Assembly (NCBI GenBank): GCA_000701945.1
Contig: JNKE01000023.1
Location: 14,673-47,830, forward strand
DNA: 33,158 bases
DNA from: Anaerotruncus sp. MC2020
Lineage (GTDB): Bacteria > Bacillota > Clostridia > Oscillospirales > Ruminococcaceae
Direction: 5' to 3'
Every line of letters starts with the position of its first letter. The first letter of the stretch is position 1. A model generated the notes under the pieces. That model was given only the letters and a program-made list of their open reading frames with translations, did not search any database and had not been told where the DNA came from. Positions 1 through 7,968 of the stretch are shown here, in pieces. A program made the translations under genes and the position numbers.

Positions 1-344
1 ACGGAAGAAAGTATCGTTGTATTCTGAGCAATGGAACAGATACAGTAGAATCCAGAGAAGCAACACTGTCGTTAAAGGCAAGTTATGCAATATCACAGGA
101 ACTGGAAGATAAAGAAGCAACAGTTGGAGAAGAGGTTGTGTTTACTGTTGACGCACCTGGAACAACAAACTATCAGTGGCAATACAGCAAGGACGGTAAC
201 ACCTGGCAGAATATAGCTAATAACAACAAGAATACATTTAGCTTTACAATGGCAGAGAAATATGACGGAAGAAAGTATCGTTGTATTCTGAGCAATGGAA
301 CTGAAACAGTAGAATCAAGAGTAGCAACACTGTCGTTAAAGGCC
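1..344 (+). repeat. Near-identical 80-base direct repeat inside Ig-like domains
   Basis: Bases 1-80 and 265-344 align without gaps with five mismatches by eye. They encode the last strands of two successive Ig-like domains. The next two Ig-like domains are only alike at protein level. The 264-base period equals one 88-residue domain, so this looks like a recent internal domain duplication. Confidence 0.85.
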
Positions 345-3300
345 ATTCTTTCAATAACATCTCCCAAATCAACTACAATCTTCTCCAATCAATCCGCCAC
401 ATTTACAGTATCCTCCGATTCAAACATTACATCATACGCATGGGAGTACAAGCTTCCTAATACAACTAACTGGCATGCTTACACGGGAACAGGTGCTAAC
501 ACAGCATCTATCACTGTGGACGGTTCTACTGCAACATCTGGAACTCAGTATCGCTGTACAGTAACTGATAACTATGGTCAGACCAAGACATCTGATGCTG
601 CTACCCTGACAGTCAGAACTCCGATGACCGTCTCTGATCTCCCGTCAACTACTGTTGTCGAGGGCAAGAATGTGTCATTCTCTATTACGGCTACAGGTGA
701 TAACCTCAAATATCAGTGGCAGACAGGCGTTGCAACCGATGATGATACACCGATTGACTGGGCTAATATCGAAGGTGCCATATCTTCTACATACACCTTT
801 AAAACCAAGTACACCGATGATGGTCGTCTCTATCGCTGCATCGTTACAGATGATTACGAGTCTGTCAACTCTTCTGTGGCAACCCTGACAGTTACACCGG
901 CTTATACTGTTATCTCCAACACTACGAAGGAGATTTCAATGAACTTCGGTGATGCTTGCCAGCTTGATGCAACGGGTATTGGACTTCGCTACTACTCTAA
1001 TACAAAGGCTCTTACTGTTGACAAGAACGGTCTGGTTACAGCAAATGATACCTGCACAGGGTATGTCTTTGTTCTTGATCGCTACGGTCATAAGACATAT
1101 TATAAGATCCATGTGGTTGATGCATTCGAAGCTCTTGCATTCGATGAGCCAGTAATTACAGTTAACCCTGATGAATCAATTAGACTCTATACCAACAAGA
1201 CATCACATTTTATTATATCAGATGAGAATAAGTCTTCTGTTTGGCATGATTATTATGATAATTACTATGGTGAGTGGATCGATTTTACAGGATTTATCCC
1301 AGGAACTTATAGTGTTCTTGCTTATACCGATGACGGTGAGATCGCAACCTGTGATGTAAATGTTGAGGGTGATGTAACTGATGCAGCACTGAATACTCCA
1401 TACACAGGTACACTCACTATAGACCAGAACAACTATAATGATTTCGACGTAATGGCTGCTTCAAACAAGTGGTACAGATATGTCAATGACACTGATACTG
1501 AGGTCATGATAACAATTGATGTTGTTCAGATCGAAGGTGATAATGATACTGCAAATGCTGGATATGCTGTATACTATAAGGATTACTTTAATAAGCCTCA
1601 GTGGTATAGCGCAGAAGACCTTGTTTACCAGCAGATTTATCTTGCTCCTGGTGAAGAAGTCTATGTTAGACCACAGATCAATGATAGAATGACAAGTGTC
1701 TATAATTTCAGCTTTAATGCAACAGCATTTAATCCTGTGAATTATACACTCGGAACAACAGTAAACAATGTTGTTCTTGACCGCAAGGATTATACTGAGT
1801 ATACATTTACAACGAATGCTGCCGGTGAGTATGAGTTGACCGCATCTTCAAGAACCCCGTTCTACTGGCAGGTTGAGGATGTTGAGAATCACTACGAAGC
1901 AGTTCAATACGGCAATGAATCTAGCGCAGTATTGAAAGCTTTCAATCTTGAACCCAATCATCAGTATGCTATAAGATTCACTCCGCAGAATAAAGCTGAT
2001 GAAGGTACGCTGACATTCACACTGGCTAAAGCTGAGGACACCATTATAAATGGCACTGTGAATACGCAGTACAACAGTGACAATACTTCTGTCCTCAGAG
2101 CCGGCAATACAACATACTACAAGTTTGATCTTGGCGATGCGGAAATTAATAACATTTATAATGTTTATGAGTTTACAGAGACATATGTAGATGGTGTATC
2201 TTACTCAGTGCTTGACTCCGATATGTACACAGAGTATGAACTGTTTAGTAGCTCGAACGGATACAGACTGTATATTGATGAGCCTACAACGATTTATATC
2301 AAGGTTACGAATAATGGCAGCTCCGCAATAGTTCCTGAGTTCATTCTCAGAGAATATGACCGTAGTATGACTCAGGTTGATGATGTGGAGGAAGGTTCGA
2401 ACGAAATTTCGGCTTATGACGTACAGTGCTATGAGTTCACTGCTCCTGAAAATGGTACTTATAGATTCAATTTTGCCGCATCTGAGCATAATTTATCCGT
2501 AAACTACGAGGTATACTTCGGTGAAGATGTGGAGTATAGCAGCGAGTATTCTGCTTACAATGATGGCTGGACCTATTGGTATGATGCTGAAAACAATTAC
2601 CATGACGGCTACGAGAACAAGCTGGATATGAGTTATACACTCCTCGAAGGCGAAAAGGTATATATCAAGGTAACAGGCGACTTTAACGCAAATAATGCAA
2701 GCACTATTATTCCGTATAGGTGGTCTGTAAGCTGTCAAGAGGCATATCCTGTAACTGATCTCGCACTTGATACACCTACTGCAGGTGCTACAGTTGACGG
2801 ACAGAAGCAGTACTTTAAGTTTACAGCGCCCAAGAGTGGTGTTTACTACTTCTGGTCACAGACAATAGCATATATGTATGGTGATCTGTATGATAACCTT
2901 GGCGGTAATTATTTGGCAGGCGACAGTGGCTATGGTGATTATGGTAACTTCTGCTTACAGTATCATCTTAAAGCCGGTCAGACAGTTTTCCTCTGCCCAA
3001 GACAGTATGATAACGAAGATGTAAAGTATGAGGTAGTTGTTTCCAGAACAAACAACAGCGCGAATTGGACACCTACATTTAATACAACAGATATTCTGAG
3101 ACCTGTTGCCGTGACCGAAGGTATGGAGACAGAAGCTAATTCTTATTACATCGATTCTAAGACAGCATACTTCATGCTGAACGCAGATGAGAATGCTTCA
3201 ACGTATATATTTGACATCTCTAACATTGATCAGGAAGAAGCAATGGCAGTCACATTCTATTACAGCGATGGCTCTGAAATCGTACCTGATGAGTATGTAA

Positions 3301-3830
3301 CGCTTGAAGGCGGTACAACAGACGATGACGGTATCTTCTCTGTTGAGTTCGATCCGTTTGCATTTGGTGATGAAGAATATATATATGTGAAGTTTGAGAC
3401 TTCTGATAACAACATTGGTGATGTGTCTATTCTTTACACTTACAACGCTGACGAGAATGTTGAAGAAGGCGGAGACGAGGACGAAGATATCGACGGTATC
3501 CCTGTAGTTGCTACAGTTGACTGGAACGGCACTACTTTCACAACGGATTATAGCGAAGTCTATGTTAAGGTTTTATCTATGGCAGACGGCGGCTTCTACA
3601 ATTTTGAAGCAACATCGACTGTCAATAAGACGATGTACGTTTACTTACCGAGTGATATGGATACAGTTGTAGCAAGTGATACTTATTCTGACACACTTTC
3701 CAGAGTCTTTGACTTTATGGAATATGATGAATCCGGTTACGCATATGTGAAACTGGTATCTTCAAGCGGTTCACCGCTGGGTACAGTGACCTGCACTCTT
3801 TCTTCTGCACCTATGCCTATGATGGAGTAA
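1..3830 (+). CDS. Large secreted Ig-like / beta-sandwich repeat protein (5' end missing)
   Basis: The reading frame is open from base 3, so the true start lies upstream of the window; the GTG at 138 is internal. About 1,275 residues are visible. Four Ig-like domains come first, each ending in a Y-R-C strand followed by ATLxLK/TV (near 12-86, 276-345, 546-618 and 831-900). A Big_2-like segment follows (about 901-1130), then roughly seven beta-sandwich repeats resembling bacterial pre-peptidase C-terminal domains, for example FKFTAPKSGVYYF near 2815 and YEFTAPENGTYRF near 2431. No enzyme motif, dockerin, LPXTG or membrane anchor is seen at the C-terminus. Composition is AT-rich and codon use differs from the rest of the window, which suggests transfer or relaxed surface-protein evolution. 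Inferred role: an extracellular adhesion or binding protein. Its substrate cannot be told. Confidence 0.8.
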   Translation, partial: GRKYRCILSNGTDTVESREATLSLKASYAISQELEDKEATVGEEVVFTVDAPGTTNYQWQYSKDGNTWQNIANNNKNTFSFTMAEKYDGRKYRCILSNGTETVESRVATLSLKAILSITSPKSTTIFSNQSATFTVSSDSNITSYAWEYKLPNTTNWHAYTGTGANTASITVDGSTATSGTQYRCTVTDNYGQTKTSDAATLTVRTPMTVSDLPSTTVVEGKNVSFSITATGDNLKYQWQTGVATDDDTPIDWANIEGAISSTYTFKTKYTDDGRLYRCIVTDDYESVNSSVATLTVTPAYTVISNTTKEISMNFGDACQLDATGIGLRYYSNTKALTVDKNGLVTANDTCTGYVFVLDRYGHKTYYKIHVVDAFEALAFDEPVITVNPDESIRLYTNKTSHFIISDENKSSVWHDYYDNYYGEWIDFTGFIPGTYSVLAYTDDGEIATCDVNVEGDVTDAALNTPYTGTLTIDQNNYNDFDVMAASNKWYRYVNDTDTEVMITIDVVQIEGDNDTANAGYAVYYKDYFNKPQWYSAEDLVYQQIYLAPGEEVYVRPQINDRMTSVYNFSFNATAFNPVNYTLGTTVNNVVLDRKDYTEYTFTTNAAGEYELTASSRTPFYWQVEDVENHYEAVQYGNESSAVLKAFNLEPNHQYAIRFTPQNKADEGTLTFTLAKAEDTIINGTVNTQYNSDNTSVLRAGNTTYYKFDLGDAEINNIYNVYEFTETYVDGVSYSVLDSDMYTEYELFSSSNGYRLYIDEPTTIYIKVTNNGSSAIVPEFILREYDRSMTQVDDVEEGSNEISAYDVQCYEFTAPENGTYRFNFAASEHNLSVNYEVYFGEDVEYSSEYSAYNDGWTYWYDAENNYHDGYENKLDMSYTLLEGEKVYIKVTGDFNANNASTIIPYRWSVSCQEAYPVTDLALDTPTAGATVDGQKQYFKFTAPKSGVYYFWSQTIAYMYGDLYDNLGGNYLAGDSGYGDYGNFCLQYHLKAGQTVFLCPRQYDNEDVKYEVVVSRTNNSANWTPTFNTTDILRPVAVTEGMETEANSYYIDSKTAYFMLNADENASTYIFDISNIDQEEAMAVTFYYSDGSEIVPDEYVTLEGGTTDDDGIFSVEFDPFAFGDEEYIYVKFETSDNNIGDVSILYTYNADENVEEGGDEDEDIDGIPVVATVDWNGTTFTTDYSEVYVKVLSMADGGFYNFEATSTVNKTMYVYLPSDMDTVVASDTYSDTLSRVFDFMEYDESGYAYVKLVSSSGSPLGTVTCTLSSAPMPMME

Positions 3831-3880
3831 ATGCCATAATCTAAACATACGTTACTCTCAAGTGACACATTAGGACTAAA

Positions 3881-3916
3881 ACTCCCTCCGTAGTAAAACT
3901 ATACTGCGGAGGGGGT
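3881..3916 (+). other. Strong hairpin without a T-run, in the 3831-4106 gap
   Basis: A 15-base arm (3881-3895) pairs with 3902-3916 across the loop AAACTA, with G-U wobbles. No T-run follows, so it is not a classical terminator. The rest of the gap holds a small GTCTA/TAGAC hairpin near 3984 and GGATAGG/CCTATCC near 4002-4048. No open frame with a plausible ribosome site was seen. It could be the 3' UTR of the upstream gene or an unrecognised small RNA. Confidence 0.5.
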
Positions 3917-4106
3917 GTAAGTCCGATAATAATTGAAGTGTTATACTGAAAGAGCAGTCGACAAACACCCCCAAATCTGGTAGTCTATTTAGACTTAATT
4001 GGATAGGGAGGTTACTTTTTAGGCGGTTACGATGTTCCGAAGCCTATCCAGCTGGAATGTATCACAATCAGTCTAATATAGCCGTTTTCACGCGACATAA
4101 AACACT

Positions 4107-4144
4107 ATCCTCATGTATCATAAACGATGCATGAGGATTTTTTT
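4107..4144 (+). terminator. Intrinsic terminator after the Ig-like gene
   Basis: The 13-base stem ATCCTCATGTATC pairs with GATGCATGAGGAT (one wobble) across a six-base loop and runs straight into seven Ts. It would stop plus-strand transcripts before they enter cotJC antisense. Confidence 0.85.
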
Positions 4145-4161
4145 GCCGGCAGCTCTTTGTG

Positions 4162-4800
4162 TTATCTTGTACGATACGGTTCAGTATTAAGAATACCATG
4201 TTTTGTGTTACATCTTGAACGATACGGTTCAGTATTAAGAATACCATGTTTTGTGTTACATCTTGAACGATACGGTTCGCCGAACCTCTGATAATGCACT
4301 ATCTCACGCTGTCTGAGGAAGCGGATAGGGTCGCGCACATCGGGGTCGTCTGCGAGGCGGAGGATGTTGTCGTAGGTGGTGCGAGCCTTCTGCTCGGCAG
4401 CCATATTCTCGTGCAGGTCGGTGATGATGTCACCCTTGGACTGGAAGTAGGTCGCGGTGAAGGGTGCTCCCGAGGCTGCGACGGGATAGATTCCCGCGGT
4501 GTGGTCGACGAAGTAGGTGTCGAAGTCGCTTGCCTTTATCTCGTCGATAGAGAGGTCCTTTGTGAGCTGATAGAGTATCGCCGATATCATCTCGACGTGG
4601 GCGAGCTCCTCGGTGCCGATATCCGTCAGCAGTCCCTTTACCTCTGCGTAGGGCATTGCGAAGCGCTGATTGAGGTAGCGCAGCGAGGCTGCGAGCTCGC
4701 CGTCGGGACCTCCGAGCTGCGAGATGATGATTTTCGCCATACGCGGGTCGGGATTCTTGATATTCACGGGGTACTGCAATTTCTTTTCATACTGCCACAT
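4162..4800 (-). CDS. cotJC: Spore coat protein CotJC (manganese-catalase-like) with repeat-derived tail
   Basis: The first 177 or so residues match CotJC closely: MWQYEKKLQYP start, GGPDGELAASLRYLNQR, LLTDIGTEELAHVEMI, GDIITDLHENMAAEQKAR and FLRQREIVHYQRFGE. The Glu/His pairs (E-E-L-A-H and R-E-I-V-H) are the expected di-manganese ligands of this ferritin-like fold. Family proteins are usually about 190 residues; this one has 212 because the last 35 or so are two copies of a 16-residue unit (RSRCNTKHGILNTEPY) encoded by AT-rich DNA. The normal tail after QRFGE appears lost. The start ATG lies three bases after cotJB, behind a GGAAAGGAG site inside cotJB. The product belongs to the spore coat, probably for oxidant detoxification. 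Function of the altered protein is uncertain. Confidence 0.92.
   Translation of the reverse strand: MWQYEKKLQYPVNIKNPDPRMAKIIISQLGGPDGELAASLRYLNQRFAMPYAEVKGLLTDIGTEELAHVEMISAILYQLTKDLSIDEIKASDFDTYFVDHTAGIYPVAASGAPFTATYFQSKGDIITDLHENMAAEQKARTTYDNILRLADDPDVRDPIRFLRQREIVHYQRFGEPYRSRCNTKHGILNTEPYRSRCNTKHGILNTEPYRTR
4171..4278. repeat. 48-base tandem repeat (two full copies plus 12 bases)
   Basis: Copies at 4171-4218 and 4219-4266 are identical. A 12-base partial copy (ACGATACGGTTC) follows at 4267-4278, and a degenerate end lies at about 4156-4170. The unit is AT-rich, a multiple of three, and is read in frame as the C-terminal tail of cotJC. There are no spacers, so it is not a CRISPR array. 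Confidence 0.9.
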
Positions 4801-4803
4801 ATA

Positions 4804-5052
4804 TTAGCTCCTTTCCCAGGGCCACGGGTCGCTGACCCAGTCCCAGTTCTGAAGGTTTTTGTTCTGCTCGGGAGTGAGCGGACCGAACTTGTCGTTATAC
4901 TCGGCGACGGCGTCCTCACGGAGCTTTTTATACTTGGCGAACATCGCAAGACCGCGCGGGCAGGTCGGGTGCGTGTCGAGGTAGAGGTTGAGCTCCTTGA
5001 GCGTGAAATCGTACTGTTTGATGCGTTTGAGAAGAACACAGCGAGGGTCCAT
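4804..5052 (-). CDS. cotJB: Spore coat protein CotJB
   Basis: 82 residues starting MDPRCVLLKRIKQYDF, with the CotJB pattern LNLYLDTHPTCPRGLAMFAKYKKLR in the middle and W-D-W-V-S-D-P-W-P-W at the end. The frame stays open upstream, but the start at 5052 is preferred because it overlaps the cotJA stop by one base (TAATG), typical of translational coupling, and because homologues begin here. CotJB is a small coat partner made with CotJA and CotJC. Confidence 0.9.
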   Translation of the reverse strand: MDPRCVLLKRIKQYDFTLKELNLYLDTHPTCPRGLAMFAKYKKLREDAVAEYNDKFGPLTPEQNKNLQNWDWVSDPWPWERS

Positions 5053-5303
5053 TATCTGCCGCCTCCTCTCTCGAACGGGAAGGCGAGGTCGGAGAAGAGT
5101 GTGCCGCAGGACAGCGCCTTCTCGGGCTCCATAGCGTCGCCCCACTGCTGGAAGGGCACGTAAGCCATTGCGAGCTGAGGGGAAGCGGGCATATCTGTCT
5201 GCGCGGACATATCCATACGCTCTGTACGGTCGGCGTAGGGGATAGAGCTGCCCTGCTCGCGAAGGACGAGCCCGTCTATATTGCTGAACATATTAAGGTT
5301 CAT
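5052..5303 (-). CDS. cotJA: Spore coat associated protein CotJA
   Basis: 83 residues. The C-terminal half carries the CotJA signature MAYVPFQQWG then MEPEKALSCGTLFSDLAFPF; the N-terminal 45 residues are variable and polar. The ATG at 5301-5303 follows a strong GGAGG with seven bases of spacing; a longer open frame to 5360 lacks such a site. It is first in a three-gene operon with one-base overlap to cotJB. The 155 bases upstream probably hold a sporulation-sigma promoter, but no convincing box was picked out by eye. Confidence 0.88.
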   Translation of the reverse strand: MNLNMFSNIDGLVLREQGSSIPYADRTERMDMSAQTDMPASPQLAMAYVPFQQWGDAMEPEKALSCGTLFSDLAFPFERGGGR

Positions 5304-5458
5304 GGTATTTCCTCCTATAGAGATTTGCGGGAGGACATCGTGCAGATGACCTCCGCACACTTCATACTATTCATCAGGCGGGAGTTGTGACACTGCATTG
5401 TGCAGTTGCGAACAATACGTGCCCAAACTTTTTCGCATTTAAAAATTTTCGTCAGATG

Positions 5459-5487
5459 TTGATTTTTTTACGGTCGTATGCTATAAT
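5459..5487 (+). promoter_or_regulatory. Sigma-A promoter of pfp
   Basis: TTGATT at 5459-5464 and a perfect TATAAT at 5482-5487 with a 17-base spacer. The start codon of pfp is 39 bases further on, behind GGAGGG at 5514. Confidence 0.85.
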
Positions 5488-5526
5488 AAGGTATACGTTC
5501 GTATTTCGACAACGGAGGGAAGCAAT

Positions 5527-6744
5527 ATGATGAACATTGCAGTAGCGCAGTCGGGAGGTCCCACCTGCGCGATAAACGCCTCGCTGGTGGGCGTATTCAG
5601 GGAGGCTCTCAAGGAGCCCAAGATAGACGCTATATTCGGCTCGGTGAACGGAATCGAGGGCATGATAGAGAACCACCTCATCGACCTCAAAGCCTTCATC
5701 AACACCAACGACGACATGGAGCTCCTGCGCCAGACGCCGTCGACCGTGCTCGGCTCGTGCAGATACAAGCTGCCCGACTACAAGGAGGACGAGGAGACCT
5801 ACAAGAAGATAGTCAAGACCATGAAACAGCGCAGGATAGGCGCTTTCTTCTACATCGGCGGCAACGACTCAATGGACACCGTGGACAAGCTCTCGGCGTA
5901 CTTTGCCGAGAAGAAGATAGATATCAAGGTCATCGGCATACCCAAGACCATAGACAACGACCTCTGCGTCACCGACCACACCCCCGGATTCGGCTCGGCG
6001 GCTAAGTACGTAGCCGCTACCATGCATGAGATAGTCCGCGACAGCTCGGTATACAGCATACCGTCCGTCACTATCGTCGAGGTCATGGGACGTCACGCGG
6101 GCTGGCTGACGGCTTCAAGCGCCGTACTGCACGCGCTCGGCGAGTCTGCTCCGCACCTCGTATACGTCCCCGAGGCTGAGTTCTCGCTGGACAAGTTCAT
6201 GAACGACGTCCGCAACCAGATGGCGAAGCACAAGGCGGTCATCGTCGCGGTATCAGAGGGCATGGAGGTGCCTGACGGCGTGCAGTCGGGAGTAGTCGAC
6301 AACTTCGGACACAAGTACCTCTCGGGCATAGGCAAGTACCTCGAGGAGCAGGTACGCGAGCAGATAGGCTGCAAGGTGCGTTCTATCGAGCTCAACGTTA
6401 TGCAGCGCTGCTCATCGCACCTCTGCTCGCGCACTGATATCGACGAATCCGAGGCAGTCGGAGCTGCGGGCGTGAGATGTGCGCTTGCGGGCAATACGGG
6501 CAAGATGATGGCATTCCGCCGCGTGAAGGATATGCCTTACACGGTCGTTATCGAGGCGGCTGATGCCTCCCTCATCGCGAACAAGGAGAAGTTCCTGCCG
6601 CGCGAGTACATCAACTCCGCGGGCAACAACATCACCGACGCGGCGATGCGCTACTTCCTGCCGCTGATACAGGGCGAGCTCAATATCCGCATGAATATGG
6701 GAATTCCCATGCATTTCACATTGCAGGAATCGGTACTTAAATAA
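5527..6744 (+). CDS. pfp: Pyrophosphate-dependent 6-phosphofructokinase
   Basis: 405 residues of the PFK fold: nucleotide/PPi loop SGGPT at 9-13, GGNDS at 111-115, PKTIDND at 139-145 with catalytic D143, and MGRHAGWL at 187-194. PPi-type enzymes have an acidic residue in GGxDS and Lys in PKTIDND where ATP enzymes have Gly. Both are seen here, so pyrophosphate is the expected phosphoryl donor. It makes fructose 1,6-bisphosphate reversibly in the cytoplasm, saving ATP in a fermentative anaerobe. Two ATGs occur in tandem; the first (5527) is eight bases after the ribosome site. The gene stands alone, with its own promoter and a terminator shared with the convergent gene. Note that the first acidic position is Asn (GGND rather than GGDD). 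Confidence 0.93.
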   Translation: MMNIAVAQSGGPTCAINASLVGVFREALKEPKIDAIFGSVNGIEGMIENHLIDLKAFINTNDDMELLRQTPSTVLGSCRYKLPDYKEDEETYKKIVKTMKQRRIGAFFYIGGNDSMDTVDKLSAYFAEKKIDIKVIGIPKTIDNDLCVTDHTPGFGSAAKYVAATMHEIVRDSSVYSIPSVTIVEVMGRHAGWLTASSAVLHALGESAPHLVYVPEAEFSLDKFMNDVRNQMAKHKAVIVAVSEGMEVPDGVQSGVVDNFGHKYLSGIGKYLEEQVREQIGCKVRSIELNVMQRCSSHLCSRTDIDESEAVGAAGVRCALAGNTGKMMAFRRVKDMPYTVVIEAADASLIANKEKFLPREYINSAGNNITDAAMRYFLPLIQGELNIRMNMGIPMHFTLQESVLK

Positions 6745-6751
6745 GCGAAAA

Positions 6752-6783
6752 AGCCTTAAAGAAGTGGTAACTTCTTTAAGGCT
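6752..6783. terminator. Bidirectional terminator between pfp and the convergent minus gene
   Basis: A perfect 14-base stem (AGCCTTAAAGAAGT) with loop GGTA. An A-run precedes it on plus, giving a T-run on minus, and GTTTTGCTTTT follows on plus, so it can serve both converging transcripts. Confidence 0.88.
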
Positions 6784-6792
6784 GTTTTGCTT

Positions 6793-7935
6793 TTATCTGT
6801 ATTCTCTTTCGGGAATGCGCTTGTTGCGGTTGAAGTACTGTCCGACTGACTCCAGTCCCGAGAGACCGCCGAATACTGCGATAGTGCAGGCGATGGAGAT
6901 GACGAACAATGTCACTATCAGTCCGAGGCTGCCCTCGTGCAGCGATATCATCAGCAGACCGGGGAATACCTGTATTATTCCTGCGAGTAGATACACGAGC
7001 GAGGCAAGCGTCTTCAGGAAGCCGACGCCGCTTATCATGACAAGTCCCGTCGCGCCCATAGCGACCGCGATATAGAGGGAGGCTTCCTTGATGATATTGG
7101 AGATGCCGCTCAGAGCCTCTTCCTTGTATTCAATACCGAGCAGGCTGCTGCCGCTGTAGAGCAGGAAGAACGCGATAGCTCCGATAACGCCGATTATTCC
7201 GAGAATGATAACGACCTTGAAGCCTTTCTTTGCTTCCTCCTGTCGGAGCTGCTCCTTGAGCTCTATCATCATGCGGAGGCTTTCCTTGGGGTCCTTCTGC
7301 TCGGACACGAGTCCGCTCGATACAGCCTTCTTTGCGCCCTCGCGCTTGGCTCTCTCGAGGTCCTCGTCAACGAACTTGGGCACATACTTGGGAGCCTCGG
7401 GCTCGTCGTCGAGTATGGGAGCTGTTACAGCCTCGACGGGCTCAGCGGGCTTTTCCGTCTTCGGAGGCGGAACGTAGTTGTCCTCGTCGAGGACGGGTGC
7501 AGCCACAGCAGGCGCGGGAGCCTCGGCTCCGAGCTGCTGACGGCGCATATCTATGACCTGCTGCTGCTTATCCTGCGGGAGGTTTGCGAACATAGCCTTC
7601 TGCTCTTCGCTCATGCCGTCGATTATCTCCTCGTCGGTCATGACGAGCTTCTCGCTCTTCTGCGGAGCTGTGTAGCTCATCTCGTCGTCGAGCACGGGAG
7701 CTGCAACGCCTGTGGGAGCGCCCTTTTTCTCGGCTGCGGGAGCGGTATAGTCGCTCATATCGTCGAGCACTACCGCCGCTACGCCTGTAGGTCCGCCTTT
7801 CTTCTCGGGAGCAACGTACTCGAAGTCATCGAGCACGGGTGCAGCCACGCCTGTCGGACCTTCCTTCTTGGGAGTGGGCTCGACATAGTCGATATCGTCG
7901 AGCACGGGAGCGCCGAAATTGTTTTCGCCGTTCAT
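6793..7935 (-). CDS. Membrane protein with six APVLDD repeats, unknown function
   Basis: 380 residues, not recognised as a named family. The cytoplasmic-looking N-terminal half has six copies of A-P-V-L-D-D (residues 9, 32, 54, 79, 146 and 172; the third is AVVLDD, the fifth ends DE), most followed by an aromatic-Val-Pro step and separated by K/G-rich PTGVA linkers. A charged helical stretch follows (190-238), then four hydrophobic segments (about 241-260, 286-306, 309-331, 337-358) and a basic tail. The start at 7935 has a GAAGGTG site. It lies 33 bases after purA on the same strand and is probably co-transcribed. The short repeated acidic motif suggests a multivalent binding tail; this is inference. 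Confidence 0.8.
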   Translation of the reverse strand: MNGENNFGAPVLDDIDYVEPTPKKEGPTGVAAPVLDDFEYVAPEKKGGPTGVAAVVLDDMSDYTAPAAEKKGAPTGVAAPVLDDEMSYTAPQKSEKLVMTDEEIIDGMSEEQKAMFANLPQDKQQQVIDMRRQQLGAEAPAPAVAAPVLDEDNYVPPPKTEKPAEPVEAVTAPILDDEPEAPKYVPKFVDEDLERAKREGAKKAVSSGLVSEQKDPKESLRMMIELKEQLRQEEAKKGFKVVIILGIIGVIGAIAFFLLYSGSSLLGIEYKEEALSGISNIIKEASLYIAVAMGATGLVMISGVGFLKTLASLVYLLAGIIQVFPGLLMISLHEGSLGLIVTLFVISIACTIAVFGGLSGLESVGQYFNRNKRIPEREYR

Positions 7936-7968
7936 AATTTCACCTTCTTGTTATTTGTAGAAAAGTGC

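Noticed and set aside
4171..4278. CRISPR-like array
   Set aside because: The 48-base units are directly adjacent with no spacers, and no cas genes are near.
4294..5163. 289-codon plus-strand frame across the cotJ operon
   Set aside because: Antisense to cotJC, cotJB and cotJA, which have overlapping starts, ribosome sites and family motifs.
5392..5406. ACTGCA-TTG-TGCAGT palindrome upstream of pfp as an operator
   Set aside because: Only six bases per arm, 50 bases before the -35, and unsupported by a second copy; too weak to call.
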